Counted from the stretch's first letter, positions 26,039-34,757 are shown. The stretch: 64,000 nt of DNA from Cohnella terricola (GCF_007786475.1 NZ_VNJJ01000015.1:1-64000), one strand, 5' to 3'. Made by a program: numbers and translations. Notes: generated by a model from the letters alone, not told the origin.

Positions 26039-27553
26039 TTATTTGATCTGGATCAGAATGTCTCTATTGATTTCGATCTGATCATTGCTTCGGCTCAGTT
26101 TAATTTCATAACTATCAGCCTGCGGGGCGCGAACGGCCAAAGTATAGGTTTTACCTTTCGCGTCAAGCTCTGGGATTCCGATAGTCCCCGGATAATCGGC
26201 ATAAGATTTTCTTAGTTCGGCATACTTTTTGGTTTTGTCTTTATATACCTCTTGGCGATAGTCGGGGATGTCGAAGTGGACGGTCGATAAGCTGCCGGTC
26301 TCCGGACGCTCGTTCTTGAGCTTCAGTATAAGGAGCCCTTTCTCGTATTTCGCGTTTTCGATTGTAAACGACTTGTTTTTGAAGCTTACCGATTGTGGGA
26401 ACTTCTGTTTTGTTGAAACAGTAACAGAGCCGCTCGGCGATTTATCTCGAATATGAACGTTGTTGACGTGGAAATACAGCTTCGATACGTTCGGATCAAA
26501 GTAAGGGGAGTTCGTGAACGTCATGATGCTTCCATCCGTGGTATTCCCCGGATCCAGACCGTATTGATTCGCGATTTCTTCTACCATAAGGGGATATATG
26601 TTCCCTTTGTCGTCTTTTAAGTAAGGATTGTTAGGTACCTCGTCGCCAAATTGAGCAAATTCGACATAATAGGATGCGTTCTTCTCGGTGGCGATTGTCA
26701 AATAGGTATTGGTCGGCGTAATGTTGATTTTGTCTAAGGTAAATGCGACGAGATCCGGATCTTTCGGCTCAGTTGCGACGTTCTGGCTCAAGGGGATCAA
26801 GCGGTCTTGTGCCAGTTTGTCGGGATTGAAGGGGATTACGAACGACATCCATTTCGTGTGAGAGGTACCTTTGGAATATGCATCGACATCCACGTGCAAA
26901 GCAGTAGGTTTGCTTTTGAGAAACGTCTTCAGCTTCTCGGAGTCCAAATCGAAACGCACCGATTCGACATAAAAGATCTTTTTCGTAGTTTCGTCTTCTA
27001 CGATGTTTGAATTAATGGGGCCCCCTATGCTGATGCCCGAAGCAAACTCCGAGACGGAAACCGAATATTCGGTAACTTGTTTACTGTCGATGCTCAACCC
27101 ACCGTCGTCAAGCCGATATGCATGCTTCGTAATTTCGTCCGAAGAGTAGAGCACTTTATACATCAGCTTGTCGCTTGAAAGGTACATGTCGCTGATTTGA
27201 ATGGTGACGCCATCTTTTTGCTGGGTGATCGGTTTAAATGGTTCATACCCGTAGTTCTGCGCGTTCTTTACGCCTTCATATCCCCGAATCGCGTCCAACC
27301 ATTGCACGGCGGCGGACATGACTGGGATTTCCTTCGCTATGGCCGCAAATGACGGCGAAACCAATACGGCGGTCGAGAACAACAGCGTAGTCGCGACACA
27401 AGCGGCGGCAATACCATGGAAGCTTGCGCGTCGTTTTGAACGGCGTGTTCCAATCTGTGCCGAATCGATTTCTTCGAATATGCGTTTCTTCATTCTTTCA
27501 ACGTCTACCTCGTGCTTGTTATACGTTCTGGAAAGCTTGAGATTGTCCTCCAT
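26039..27553 (-). CDS. DUF4179 membrane protein, putative anti-sigma factor
   Basis: A 504-residue single-pass protein. The cytoplasmic start contains VDVERMKKRIFEEI and a basic patch. One helix (GIAAACVATTLLFSTAVLVS) precedes a DUF4179 domain near residues 75-190, then a long beta-rich outside part with a DUF5643-like segment. DUF4179 proteins are typically encoded after ECF sigma factors and are taken to be their membrane inhibitors. The gene overlaps the sigma gene by 35 bases, and AGGAGGATAGAT precedes the ATG. The signal is unknown. Confidence 0.85.
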   Translation of the reverse strand: MEDNLKLSRTYNKHEVDVERMKKRIFEEIDSAQIGTRRSKRRASFHGIAAACVATTLLFSTAVLVSPSFAAIAKEIPVMSAAVQWLDAIRGYEGVKNAQNYGYEPFKPITQQKDGVTIQISDMYLSSDKLMYKVLYSSDEITKHAYRLDDGGLSIDSKQVTEYSVSVSEFASGISIGGPINSNIVEDETTKKIFYVESVRFDLDSEKLKTFLKSKPTALHVDVDAYSKGTSHTKWMSFVIPFNPDKLAQDRLIPLSQNVATEPKDPDLVAFTLDKINITPTNTYLTIATEKNASYYVEFAQFGDEVPNNPYLKDDKGNIYPLMVEEIANQYGLDPGNTTDGSIMTFTNSPYFDPNVSKLYFHVNNVHIRDKSPSGSVTVSTKQKFPQSVSFKNKSFTIENAKYEKGLLILKLKNERPETGSLSTVHFDIPDYRQEVYKDKTKKYAELRKSYADYPGTIGIPELDAKGKTYTLAVRAPQADSYEIKLSRSNDQIEINRDILIQIK

Positions 27554-28040
27554 ATCTATCCTCCTTCATTCTAAGCCGTAATTGCTCGCGGCCTCTTTTG
27601 AGCCTAGTTTTGATCGTGCCGACATTCGTATTGAGCGCCGACGCGATATCCGCAATCGGAAGTTCCTCGAAATAGTACAATACGATCGGCGCGCTGTAGC
27701 GGCTCGGGAGCGCTAGTACGGCCTCGTGCAGCTCACTCAAGTCGGAACGGTTGAAATACGACTTCTCCGCGCTGTCGTCTTGTCTTTCCTGAAAAAGGTT
27801 CGTAATTACTTCTCGCCAATGTTTACGTTTGGCTTGCTTGCATTCGTTAATTACAATTTGGACGAGCCATGGAAAAGGATCCGGCTTGAGAAGAGTGTCC
27901 ATCGAGCGGTATGCTTTGATAAAAGCGTTTTGCACCATGTCCTCGGCGGCCGTCCAATCCCTGACATACGTGTAAGCGATTCTGACCAGACGCTTCGTGT
28001 AAAGGTCGATCCACACGGCTAGTCGATCTTTGTTTTCCAA
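27519..28040 (-). CDS. ECF RNA polymerase sigma factor
   Basis: A 173-residue ECF factor. Region 2 is WTAAEDMVQNAFIKAYRSMD and PFPWLVQIVINECKQAKR. Region 4 is LPSRYSAPIVLYYFEELPIA and NVGTIKTRLKRGREQLR. The frame is open further upstream, but TTG at 28040 follows AGGAGG by 10 bases and starts at the usual point (ENKDRLAVWIDLYTKRLVRI). It is paired with the overlapping DUF4179 gene. It is the fourth ECF factor within 28 kb. Confidence 0.92.
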   Translation of the reverse strand: MENKDRLAVWIDLYTKRLVRIAYTYVRDWTAAEDMVQNAFIKAYRSMDTLLKPDPFPWLVQIVINECKQAKRKHWREVITNLFQERQDDSAEKSYFNRSDLSELHEAVLALPSRYSAPIVLYYFEELPIADIASALNTNVGTIKTRLKRGREQLRLRMKEDRYGGQSQAFQNV

Positions 28041-28255
28041 GTTTCTCTCACCTCCTGTGCACATGTAAGATGCACGCCGTAGGAAAAAGGTTTCAGCCGA
28101 TAAGAAATATTTTTCGACCACTTAGCCTGAAGCTCGTCCGCCTCCTCAGCCCCCAGGAGCTTTTAATGACGCCGTCTTAGCGGTTAATAGCGCGAAGCTT
28201 TATCTAGAGCCGACAGATCCAGATATGGCTGGTGTTTCTTCCCATAATGAAAAGC

Positions 28256-28296
28256 AAAGCGATCGGATGCTGCATAAGTGGCGTCCGGTCGCTTTT
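28256..28296. terminator. Long hairpin in the 28041-28450 gap
   Basis: A 15-base stem (AAAGCGATCGGATGC with GCGTCCGGTCGCTTT, two G-U pairs) ending in TTTT. It lies upstream of the propeller gene and may be an attenuator or a leftover terminator. The rest of the gap shows no gene that I can support. Confidence 0.5.
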
Positions 28297-28450
28297 GTGC
28301 GCATGGCAACGTCTCAGCGTGATGAAACGATTAGGGGCAATGAAAGTTGAAATTAGTAATGGTATTTTATCCCGTACCGTAATAAAATGGTGGAAATGTG
28401 ACATTGTGACACAAATCTATTATAACCTACTTAAGAACAGGAGATTTCGG

Positions 28451-29719
28451 ATGCAAAGGAAACTTATTTACCTAGTTACGGCACTCCTCCTTATCATTAG
28501 TGGTACCGGAACGCAGGCAATGGCTGCCGCAACGGCGAAGGTGCAGCTGCTTCCTGTAAACGACTACTTAGAGCTACCCTATTTAAACGATAGCGGGAAG
28601 AAAATACAGCTGCGAGGCTATAAAAATTTTGAGCTAGATTGGAGCGCAGCAATTACAGATGCATGGGAGTTTAAACTGGATGGGGACCGGTTGTTACTTC
28701 TGGACAGCAAATTTACGAAAGCAATATCCAAATCGAACGGCCGTAAATTGTGGGAGCATAACTATAATGATTCTAAGCCGAACTTTCTATATGGGTGGGG
28801 GCAGTCGGCGAACGGCACGATCTTCACGATCCGAAAGGGTATTATGGATGACACTATTGACGCTAGGGTGGATCTAATTACAGGCGGTGGCAAGGTCAAA
28901 TCCACCTATTTCCTTCCGAATGATCAGTATATATTCCCTGAATTTATTGCAAAGGTTGCCATGGATTCGAATGACAATCTGATAACGGTGGCAAGCGGGA
29001 GACTCGTTTCCCTCTCCCCGAACGGTTCGTTGAACTGGGCCAATTCGGAAGTTGGTGATTGGAAAACGACTACCACAACGATCGGAGATTTCGTATTTAC
29101 AAGATATGAAACCAATATCAAGGAATTGATTGTCGATTCCCAGGACAATGTGCTCGTATTGACCGACTTGGATTACGCTTATTACTTGAGCAATACCGGA
29201 AAAATATTGTGGGAGAAGCAGCTTGACGGAACTCCGAAGGATTGGAGCGCATCCGGCTATATTCAAAAAACCGGCCAGTGGATCCGAGCATTCGGTAATC
29301 AATCTGCGTATATCGAAATTCTGGATTTGAAGAGCGGGAATCTGACAAAAGTAAATAAGCCGAGTACGGCTCAGCTTGATCTGGTTATGGCCAAAGCGGG
29401 CAATGATCGATATTATGTACAATCCAAACACGGAATTACCCAGATCGATTCTGCAGGTAAAACGATATGGGAATATCCGCTGCGTCTGAACGGTTATTAT
29501 ACGGTATACTCCATGTTATGCGACTCCAAAGGCAATGTATATATTGAGGACAACGGTGGTAGCGTATTCTCTCTTGACCCTGCGGGCAAAGAGCGGTTCG
29601 TTTTGATTGTAAAAAACAAGACATCCATATTACATAACATCGCGGTTGACGAGAGAGGGACTCTTTATTTAGTAGATACGAAATTGGGAGTGCTGGCAAT
29701 CAAGCCGACGAAACGCTAA
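28451..29719 (+). CDS. Secreted PQQ-like beta-propeller protein
   Basis: A 422-residue exported protein. A signal peptide ends near AMAAA (residue 27). Repeats of about 45 residues follow, with the propeller strand pattern VDSQDNVLVLTDLDYAYYLS, TGKILWEKQL, AGKTIWEYPL and CDSKGNVYIEDNGGSVFSLD. This matches PQQ/outer-membrane-protein-like propellers, though cofactor residues are not evident; many such proteins are structural or binding proteins. ATG at 28451 follows AGGAGAT by 7 bases, so the longer upstream frame is not used. It is convergent with the histidine kinase gene, only 33 bases away. Confidence 0.85.
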   Translation: MQRKLIYLVTALLLIISGTGTQAMAAATAKVQLLPVNDYLELPYLNDSGKKIQLRGYKNFELDWSAAITDAWEFKLDGDRLLLLDSKFTKAISKSNGRKLWEHNYNDSKPNFLYGWGQSANGTIFTIRKGIMDDTIDARVDLITGGGKVKSTYFLPNDQYIFPEFIAKVAMDSNDNLITVASGRLVSLSPNGSLNWANSEVGDWKTTTTTIGDFVFTRYETNIKELIVDSQDNVLVLTDLDYAYYLSNTGKILWEKQLDGTPKDWSASGYIQKTGQWIRAFGNQSAYIEILDLKSGNLTKVNKPSTAQLDLVMAKAGNDRYYVQSKHGITQIDSAGKTIWEYPLRLNGYYTVYSMLCDSKGNVYIEDNGGSVFSLDPAGKERFVLIVKNKTSILHNIAVDERGTLYLVDTKLGVLAIKPTKR

Positions 29720-29752
29720 AACGGCCTTCATTGTGTTGAACCCGCACCAACG

Positions 29753-31048
29753 TCAAATCTCATGCTTCGGGAAGTCGATCAGCACGTTGAATTGATCGCC
29801 CTGAATGTCGATCCGAATGCTGCCTCCCTGCAGCTCAACGATGCTCCTGGCGATGGCGAGACCTAGTCCCGATCCTTCGGAATGGCGCGACTCGTCGGCT
29901 CTCTTGAATCGCTCGAACAATTCTTCCGCGGCAAAATCGATCTCGTAGGACGAAGTGTTTTGGATGCGAAACGATACCCGATCATCTGTTTCCTCCAGCG
30001 ACAAATAAATGCGCGTGCCGGGAAGCGAATACTTGCGCGCGTTGCCGATTAAATTCTCGAAGACGCGCTGGGTCTTATTGCCGTCGAGATAGGCATAAAT
30101 GTGCGGTTTGCCGATCTTCACCCGAAGCAACGGCGCGATATCATCGCTGTTGTCGCCGAGTTCGGCCAATGTCTGGTTCAGCAGAGCTGCGACGTCGATC
30201 TCACGCAGGTCAAGCTCGACCGCTCCGCTGGCCACCTTGGACGCTTCGAACAAATCTTCGATGAGGGTTTTGAGCCGCATTGATTTGCGGTCGAGCACAT
30301 CTACGTAGGCGCTCGATTCTTCCGGCGACAAGTCCTTCTGTTTCAACAGATCTACATAATTAATAATGGAAGTAAGCGGCGTCTTCAAATCGTGAGATAC
30401 GTTCGTGATGAGCTCGGACTTCAGTCGTTCGCTCTTCATTTGTTCTTCAAGCGCCACGCGGTAGCCGGCCTTCATATTATTAATGCGGGAGGCCAGTGCA
30501 GTGAATGCGTCTTTGCCTTTCACATCGATCGCGCTTTGCAGGTTGCCGGCGGCTGCCGCCTCCACGCCGAGACGAATCCGGTGGAACTTCCCGATGAGAT
30601 TCCAAGCGTAAGGCAGGACGACAAACACATAGAAAATATCATATAAAACGTACCACCGTTCCACGTAATAATACCGAAAGGTCAAATTCCAGGCACTAAT
30701 CCCCGCCAAAGCCGATAACACGGCGAATCCGACGACAACGAGAGTAAGCTTCACTTCTTTGAACGCGTATCCCCATGGCAAGTATAAATAATTGCGCACG
30801 TAACTGTGTCGCCACTGCTCTTGAAGGGACGACCATCGGACGACGAAATGACCGGCGAAGAGCGCAAAGGATCCTAAGGCCAGCCATAGCAAGCCTTCCA
30901 GGGTATTCCATAACATGCGGTAACCGTAGAACCTCAAATCTGCGATCTGTTCGATGACAAGCCACCAGATCGCAACGCACGCCGCAAGACGAATCTCGAA
31001 CGGCACGCGGCGCAAGGGGATTTTATTTAGGATCGATTTTATAGCCAA
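29753..31048 (-). CDS. Membrane sensor histidine kinase
   Basis: A 431-residue kinase with four membrane helices (near 22-36, 50-70, 98-119 and 131-152), a HAMP-like linker, the phosphorylated H219 in NVSHDLKTPLTSI, the N box NLIGNARKYS and the G2 box SEGSGLGLAIA. The G1 box is replaced by IQNTSSYEID, as in a known subgroup of Bacillota kinases (NTS type), so it is likely still active. The TTG start lies inside the regulator gene (26-base overlap) with AAGGTGG upstream. It is the last gene of the GDPD-regulator-kinase operon. Confidence 0.92.
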   Translation of the reverse strand: MAIKSILNKIPLRRVPFEIRLAACVAIWWLVIEQIADLRFYGYRMLWNTLEGLLWLALGSFALFAGHFVVRWSSLQEQWRHSYVRNYLYLPWGYAFKEVKLTLVVVGFAVLSALAGISAWNLTFRYYYVERWYVLYDIFYVFVVLPYAWNLIGKFHRIRLGVEAAAAGNLQSAIDVKGKDAFTALASRINNMKAGYRVALEEQMKSERLKSELITNVSHDLKTPLTSIINYVDLLKQKDLSPEESSAYVDVLDRKSMRLKTLIEDLFEASKVASGAVELDLREIDVAALLNQTLAELGDNSDDIAPLLRVKIGKPHIYAYLDGNKTQRVFENLIGNARKYSLPGTRIYLSLEETDDRVSFRIQNTSSYEIDFAAEELFERFKRADESRHSEGSGLGLAIARSIVELQGGSIRIDIQGDQFNVLIDFPKHEI

Positions 31049-31721
31049 TGCCCCACACCACCTTCAAATATTTCGGCTCTTTCGGATTGATTTCGATCTT
31101 CTCGCGAATATTACGAATGTGGACGGCCACCGTATTTTCCGTGGAATAAAACGGTTCGTTCCACACTTTTTCATATATCTCATCGATGGAGAACACCCTG
31201 CCCTTGTTTTCCATCAGCAGCTCCAATATTTTGTACTCCTTGGCCGTAAGCCTGACTTCATCGTCATCTACGAACACTGTTTTCGCATCTCTGTCCAGCA
31301 CGAGTCCTTTAATCTGGATTCGATCGTTGTTTACGGAATGGACAGCGCCTAAGTTTGTATATCTTCGAAGCTGCGAACGCACTCTCGCGATCAGCTCCAT
31401 CGGGTTAAAAGGTTTTGTCATATAGTCGTCCGCCCCGATATTGAGGCCCATAATTTTGTCGGTGTCCTCGGATTTGGCGGACAGCATGATAATCGGAATG
31501 TTGCGGGATTCCCTGATTTTGAATGTCGCTTTAATCCCGTCCATCCGAGGCATCATGATGTCCATAATAATGAGGTGAATCGTCTCGCGCTCCAGAATGT
31601 CCAGCGCTTCCTCGCCATTGGACGCGGTGAATACTTGAATCCCCTCGCTTGTCAAATAAATCGTCAGTGCTTCCCGAATTTCGGGTTCGTCATCTACGAT
31701 CAATACGTTATTCTTCGGCAT
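31023..31721 (-). CDS. OmpR-type response regulator
   Basis: A 232-residue regulator. In the receiver domain the acidic pair is VDDE, the phosphate acceptor is D54 in IIMDIMMP, and the conserved lysine is in TKPF. The DNA-binding winged helix is at about 130-230 (VRLTAKEYKILELLMENKGR, TVAVHIRNIREKIE, VWGIGYKI). AAGGTGAC precedes the ATG. It overlaps the GDPD gene by 14 bases and the kinase gene by 26. It probably answers envelope or lipid signals, judging from the operon only. Confidence 0.95.
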   Translation of the reverse strand: MPKNNVLIVDDEPEIREALTIYLTSEGIQVFTASNGEEALDILERETIHLIIMDIMMPRMDGIKATFKIRESRNIPIIMLSAKSEDTDKIMGLNIGADDYMTKPFNPMELIARVRSQLRRYTNLGAVHSVNNDRIQIKGLVLDRDAKTVFVDDDEVRLTAKEYKILELLMENKGRVFSIDEIYEKVWNEPFYSTENTVAVHIRNIREKIEINPKEPKYLKVVWGIGYKIDPK

Positions 31722-32712
31722 ATTTTGTCACCTTCAATCTATTCTTGGTTCGTTTAGACATACGCGTGTATTTCCATTGTATCCCGACGCAAATTAACAA
31801 TATACAAAGAAGCGGCATCGTTGTGCTCCTATCTCCATTCTTCAATAGAGCGAGCAGCTTGTCCGGGCCTCTTGGCGCGTCCGTGTAAAACCCATATGCT
31901 CCGATTTCCTGCAACCCATTCATCATCATGGTGTTGTTGACCGTGTGGACGTAACTTTTCACGCCGAGTTTATTCAACCTCTGAATAAGCGTGGGATTCA
32001 CGATTGTCCGGGATACAGGCATGGCGACTGCCGTAATATGCTTGGCTTTCACATATGCAACGATGCTGTCTGCGGAAGCGAGCGTCTTGTATAACGAATA
32101 GATTTTATGCGGAAACGGATAGATCTCCATGACGGCGTCGTACATCTCGGGATTGAAAATCTCTGGAATGACGCGCTGCATAATCGCAGGGTCAACGATA
32201 TTCGCAACAGAGACTAGAGCCGCGAATTGAGCTTTCACTTTCTGAATGTCCGTTTCTTTGGTATCCAGTATGACGTAGACATCGGGGTACTTGGCCATGA
32301 GGCTGACAATATCCTCCCAAGATAACGGTTGATACTCCCCATAGATCAGGGCATCCTTGAACTGTGCAAGCGTCGGCTTATGGCCGGATTTGACGGGCAA
32401 ATCGGGTTGTATCTTCTTCGTCCAACCGTGCTTCGCGACGACCTTCCCATCCAACGTCATCATCAAATCCACTTCAAACAACCGATAGCCTCTGTTGTAA
32501 TTGGTCATGAACGCTTCATATGAATTCGTGTAAGACATTCCTCCTACCGATCCCATCGCATGGGCGATCATCCTGTTCTGCATCCATTGTTCTCCGCTGG
32601 CAGAGGCAACATTGCCGTTAGCTAACCTCGTGCCTCCGAAGCCGAAACTAATTATAAACGAGATTAAAATTATAATGAGAGAGATTCGAGCAACATAGCT
32701 GACTTTTTTCAT
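31708..32712 (-). CDS. Glycerophosphodiester phosphodiesterase-like membrane protein
   Basis: A 334-residue protein. An N-terminal signal-anchor (ISLIIILISFIISFGFG) precedes a GDPD-type barrel with H51 in MIAHAMGS, the E80-x-D82 pair in FEVDLMMTLDGK and a second histidine in AKHGW (H95). A late TPDAP-like turn reads YGFYTDAPRGPDK. A C-terminal helix and basic tail make it bitopic or hairpin-anchored. GDPD enzymes cleave glycerophosphodiesters from lipids or teichoic acids. ATG at 32712 is set by AAGGAGG 8 bases before it, so the longer open frame is not used. It leads the two-component operon. Confidence 0.85.
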   Translation of the reverse strand: MKKVSYVARISLIIILISFIISFGFGGTRLANGNVASASGEQWMQNRMIAHAMGSVGGMSYTNSYEAFMTNYNRGYRLFEVDLMMTLDGKVVAKHGWTKKIQPDLPVKSGHKPTLAQFKDALIYGEYQPLSWEDIVSLMAKYPDVYVILDTKETDIQKVKAQFAALVSVANIVDPAIMQRVIPEIFNPEMYDAVMEIYPFPHKIYSLYKTLASADSIVAYVKAKHITAVAMPVSRTIVNPTLIQRLNKLGVKSYVHTVNNTMMMNGLQEIGAYGFYTDAPRGPDKLLALLKNGDRSTTMPLLCILLICVGIQWKYTRMSKRTKNRLKVTKYAEE

Positions 32713-32880
32713 GATGTGATCCTCCTTCTCGCAACCCCATGAAGGCATCCTACCAACCGGTTATGAAGAGCGAGCGGAGAAAAAACGAAGGAAATTATGA
32801 AGTTTTGGGAGCTGATTGAAATTGATGCCCCAGTTCTTTGTGATAAAATAATGTTAAATATAAAGCGGGAGGCGTTTGAA

Positions 32881-32931
32881 ATGAAAACAAATTACATTCA
32901 CGGGCAAACTCATGAGGGGCCAAGCGCATAA
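32881..32931 (+). CDS. Possible 16-residue leader peptide before DinB
   Basis: ATG after GGGAGG, reading MKTNYIHGQTHEGPSA, then TAA. It ends 44 bases before the DinB start. The ribosome site and the short defined frame suggest it is translated, perhaps to control access to the hairpin at 32951. It could also be chance. Confidence 0.35.
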   Translation: MKTNYIHGQTHEGPSA

Positions 32932-32950
32932 TTGCCCATAAACTGCGCGA

Positions 32951-32968
32951 TCCCCTGGCGAGAGGGGA
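32951..32968 (+). promoter_or_regulatory. Hairpin covering the DinB ribosome site
   Basis: TCCCCT pairs with AGGGGA. The right arm is part of GAGAGGGG, the ribosome site of the GTG start at 32976, so folding would reduce translation. Confidence 0.45.
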
Positions 32969-32975
32969 AAAACAA

Positions 32976-33494
32976 GTGAAGCAATATGCATTGCAACAGT
33001 ACGAATACCATGTTTGGGCTAACAAGAAAGTGTGCGCACATTTACAAGAATTGTCCGACGAGGTGTATCGAAAGGAAATCGTCAGCGTGTTTCCGACGAT
33101 CTATGATGCAATGACACACATTTATGTGATCGATTGCAACTGGTTAACGTTCTTGTCGAGAGGCGGCGTCACGGATATGTCTGTCGAATATTTTCAAGAG
33201 CTAAAGGAAACGACGGATCGATTAGTGGCTGTAACCCAAGGCAAGCGTATTGAAGAGCTGAGCCAAATGATGTTTGAGTTGAGCGAGCGGTTCAGGGAGT
33301 ATATCGCGGAGCATGAGGATATTGAATCATTGTGTCCATCCGGGGCGTTTACAGCCCGCTATATCGATTTTATTCAGCATTTGGTGAATCATGGGACCTA
33401 TCACCGCGGGAATGTCACCGCAATGCTTAGACAGATTGGGCATCCCGGTACGCCGACAGATTTTGGCTTTTACCTGTACACTTTAAGCCAGTAA
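32976..33494 (+). CDS. DinB family protein
   Basis: A 172-residue DinB-like four-helix protein. The metal-site histidines are visible in MTHIYVIDCNW (near residue 48) and QHLVNHGTYHRGN (near 135-145). It is a second, divergent DinB besides the one at 1677. The GTG start is fixed by GAGAGGGG about 8 bases upstream. It is a single gene with its own terminator. The enzyme activity is unknown. Confidence 0.87.
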   Translation: MKQYALQQYEYHVWANKKVCAHLQELSDEVYRKEIVSVFPTIYDAMTHIYVIDCNWLTFLSRGGVTDMSVEYFQELKETTDRLVAVTQGKRIEELSQMMFELSERFREYIAEHEDIESLCPSGAFTARYIDFIQHLVNHGTYHRGNVTAMLRQIGHPGTPTDFGFYLYTLSQ

Positions 33495-33517
33495 TAGTTG
33501 AGAAGCATAACAAGAAG

Positions 33518-33545
33518 CAGCCTGGAACTTCATATTTCCAGGCTG
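33518..33545 (+). terminator. Terminator after DinB
   Basis: CAGCCTGGAA pairs with TTCCAGGCTG, followed by TTTTCC. Confidence 0.8.
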
Positions 33546-33590
33546 TTTTCCATTACCTTGCATTATTGTGCATACAAAGCGTTCTGGAGG

Positions 33591-33728
33591 ATGAGCAACA
33601 ATGTGCATGCGTGCAAATTTTATGCAAGTTGTGGCTTTGTAATAGGCGGGCTTGATCTTCACTTGTATCAGGGCATTCATAAGAATAGTGATGAATTCGC
33701 GATATTCTGGTATCTGATTTTTGAATAA
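33591..33728 (+). pseudogene. C-terminal remnant of a GNAT acetyltransferase
   Basis: The frame reads NNVHACKFYASCGFVIGG and then NSDEFAIFWYLIFE, which is the last third of a streptothricin-acetyltransferase-like GNAT protein (the N-x-x-A-C-x-F-Y-x-x-C-G-F signature). The acetyl-CoA-binding part is missing, so it is a broken gene. GGAGG lies directly before ATG 33591, but the product would be inactive. Confidence 0.7.
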
Positions 33729-33739
33729 GCAACGCAAAA

Positions 33740-33782
33740 AAATACACCGCCCAAGGCATGCAGCCTTTATGACGATGTATTT
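33740..33782 (-). terminator. Terminator of the PPK2 gene
   Basis: AAATACA-C-CG and CG-A-TGTATTT form the stem. On the minus strand it is followed by seven T residues. It shares its arms and CATGCAGCCT with the hairpin at 3303. Confidence 0.7.
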
Positions 33783-33786
33783 AAAT

Positions 33787-34596
33787 TCATTCTTCTGTAG
33801 TCTTGTAATCTGCGGGGTCGAAAGCAGCTTTCGGATATTCGAGCTTAAGCTTGCTAAGAGTCGATACGATGATTTTCAGCACCAGGTAATCGCGGAACCA
33901 CCGATGGTTCGCCGGAACGATGTACCATGGATTCGTTTTCGTTGCGGTCGCCTTGAACGCCGCTTCGTACGCCTTTACGTAGGCGTCCCAATGGCGCCGT
34001 TCTTCGAGATCGCTCGGGTCGAATTTCCATAGCTTCTCCGGGTTTTCCATCCGTTCTTGGATTTTTTTAAGCTGAAAATCGGGCGAGATATGCAGGAAAA
34101 TCTTAATAAGTACCGTTCCGTTATCCGCAAGCATTTTCTCGAATTGCTGAATGTTTTTCAGCCTGCGGGTGGCGACATCCTTGTCGATGAGCCCATGCAC
34201 GCGGGTAATGAGTACGTCCTCGTAGTAAGAGCGATTGAAAGAGACGAAGTAGCCTTTGGGCGGCGTCACTTTGTGGGTGCGCCATAAGAAATCGTGAGCC
34301 GCCTCGTCGTCCGTCGGCCGCTTGAAGCTTTCCGCGCGGAAGCCTTGCGGATTCAGTCCGGACAGCACCTTTTTGACAACGCCGTCCTTACCGCTGCAGT
34401 CCATCCCTTGAAACAGGACGAGCACTCCGTTTTTCTTGGAAGCGTACAGTCTTTCTTGAATATCCTCCAGTTGCTCCTTCAGCTTGGCGAAGCTTTCTTC
34501 AATTTCCTCCTTGCCCGTAAACCCCGATGTATCCTCCGGATCGTAGCTTTCCAAAGACACTTTTTTCTTCTCGTCCAGCCGATAAGCGTCCAACAT
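33787..34596 (-). CDS. ppk2: PPK2-family polyphosphate kinase/phosphotransferase
   Basis: A 269-residue single-domain PPK2 protein. Walker A is GMDCSGKDG (residues 64-72), where most relatives have GMDAAGKDG, and the family motifs NRSYYEDVLITRVHG and DLEERRHWDAY with WYIVPANHRWFRD follow. These enzymes transfer phosphate between polyphosphate and nucleotides. The length and single domain fit class I/III-type enzymes; which nucleotide is used cannot be told. ATG at 34596 is preferred because AGGAGAG lies in front of it. It is a lone gene. Confidence 0.92.
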   Translation of the reverse strand: MLDAYRLDEKKKVSLESYDPEDTSGFTGKEEIEESFAKLKEQLEDIQERLYASKKNGVLVLFQGMDCSGKDGVVKKVLSGLNPQGFRAESFKRPTDDEAAHDFLWRTHKVTPPKGYFVSFNRSYYEDVLITRVHGLIDKDVATRRLKNIQQFEKMLADNGTVLIKIFLHISPDFQLKKIQERMENPEKLWKFDPSDLEERRHWDAYVKAYEAAFKATATKTNPWYIVPANHRWFRDYLVLKIIVSTLSKLKLEYPKAAFDPADYKTTEE

Positions 34597-34694
34597 TCGA
34601 ATCTCTCCTCGCGTTGGGAATGAACTCATGCTTTCTACCATATTAACGCAATTTTCACGATTCTAATAGGAGATTCGTCCTCAAGCAATGCCGG

Positions 34695-34757
34695 TCAGCG
34701 AATCGCCGGTCGGCTCTCGCTCTTGCCGTCGCCGATCAGCTTAGACACGCTGTAGCC
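34695..34757 (-). pseudogene. Fragment resembling part of the SLH protein
   Basis: On the minus strand the frame reads GYSVSKLIGDGK and stops soon after. VSKLIGDGK is identical to a segment of the SLH protein at 18394, and the bases are nearly identical too. Probably a scar of a related gene. Confidence 0.4.

Noticed and set aside
28140-28260. Possible coding remnant before the propeller gene (FNDAVLAVNSAKLYLE frame)
   Set aside because: No family recognised and no supporting second copy; too weak to call.
29753-31048. Degenerate G1 box of the histidine kinase taken as loss of function
   Set aside because: The IQNTSS form is common in an active-looking subgroup of Bacillota kinases, and the H, N and G2 boxes are intact.
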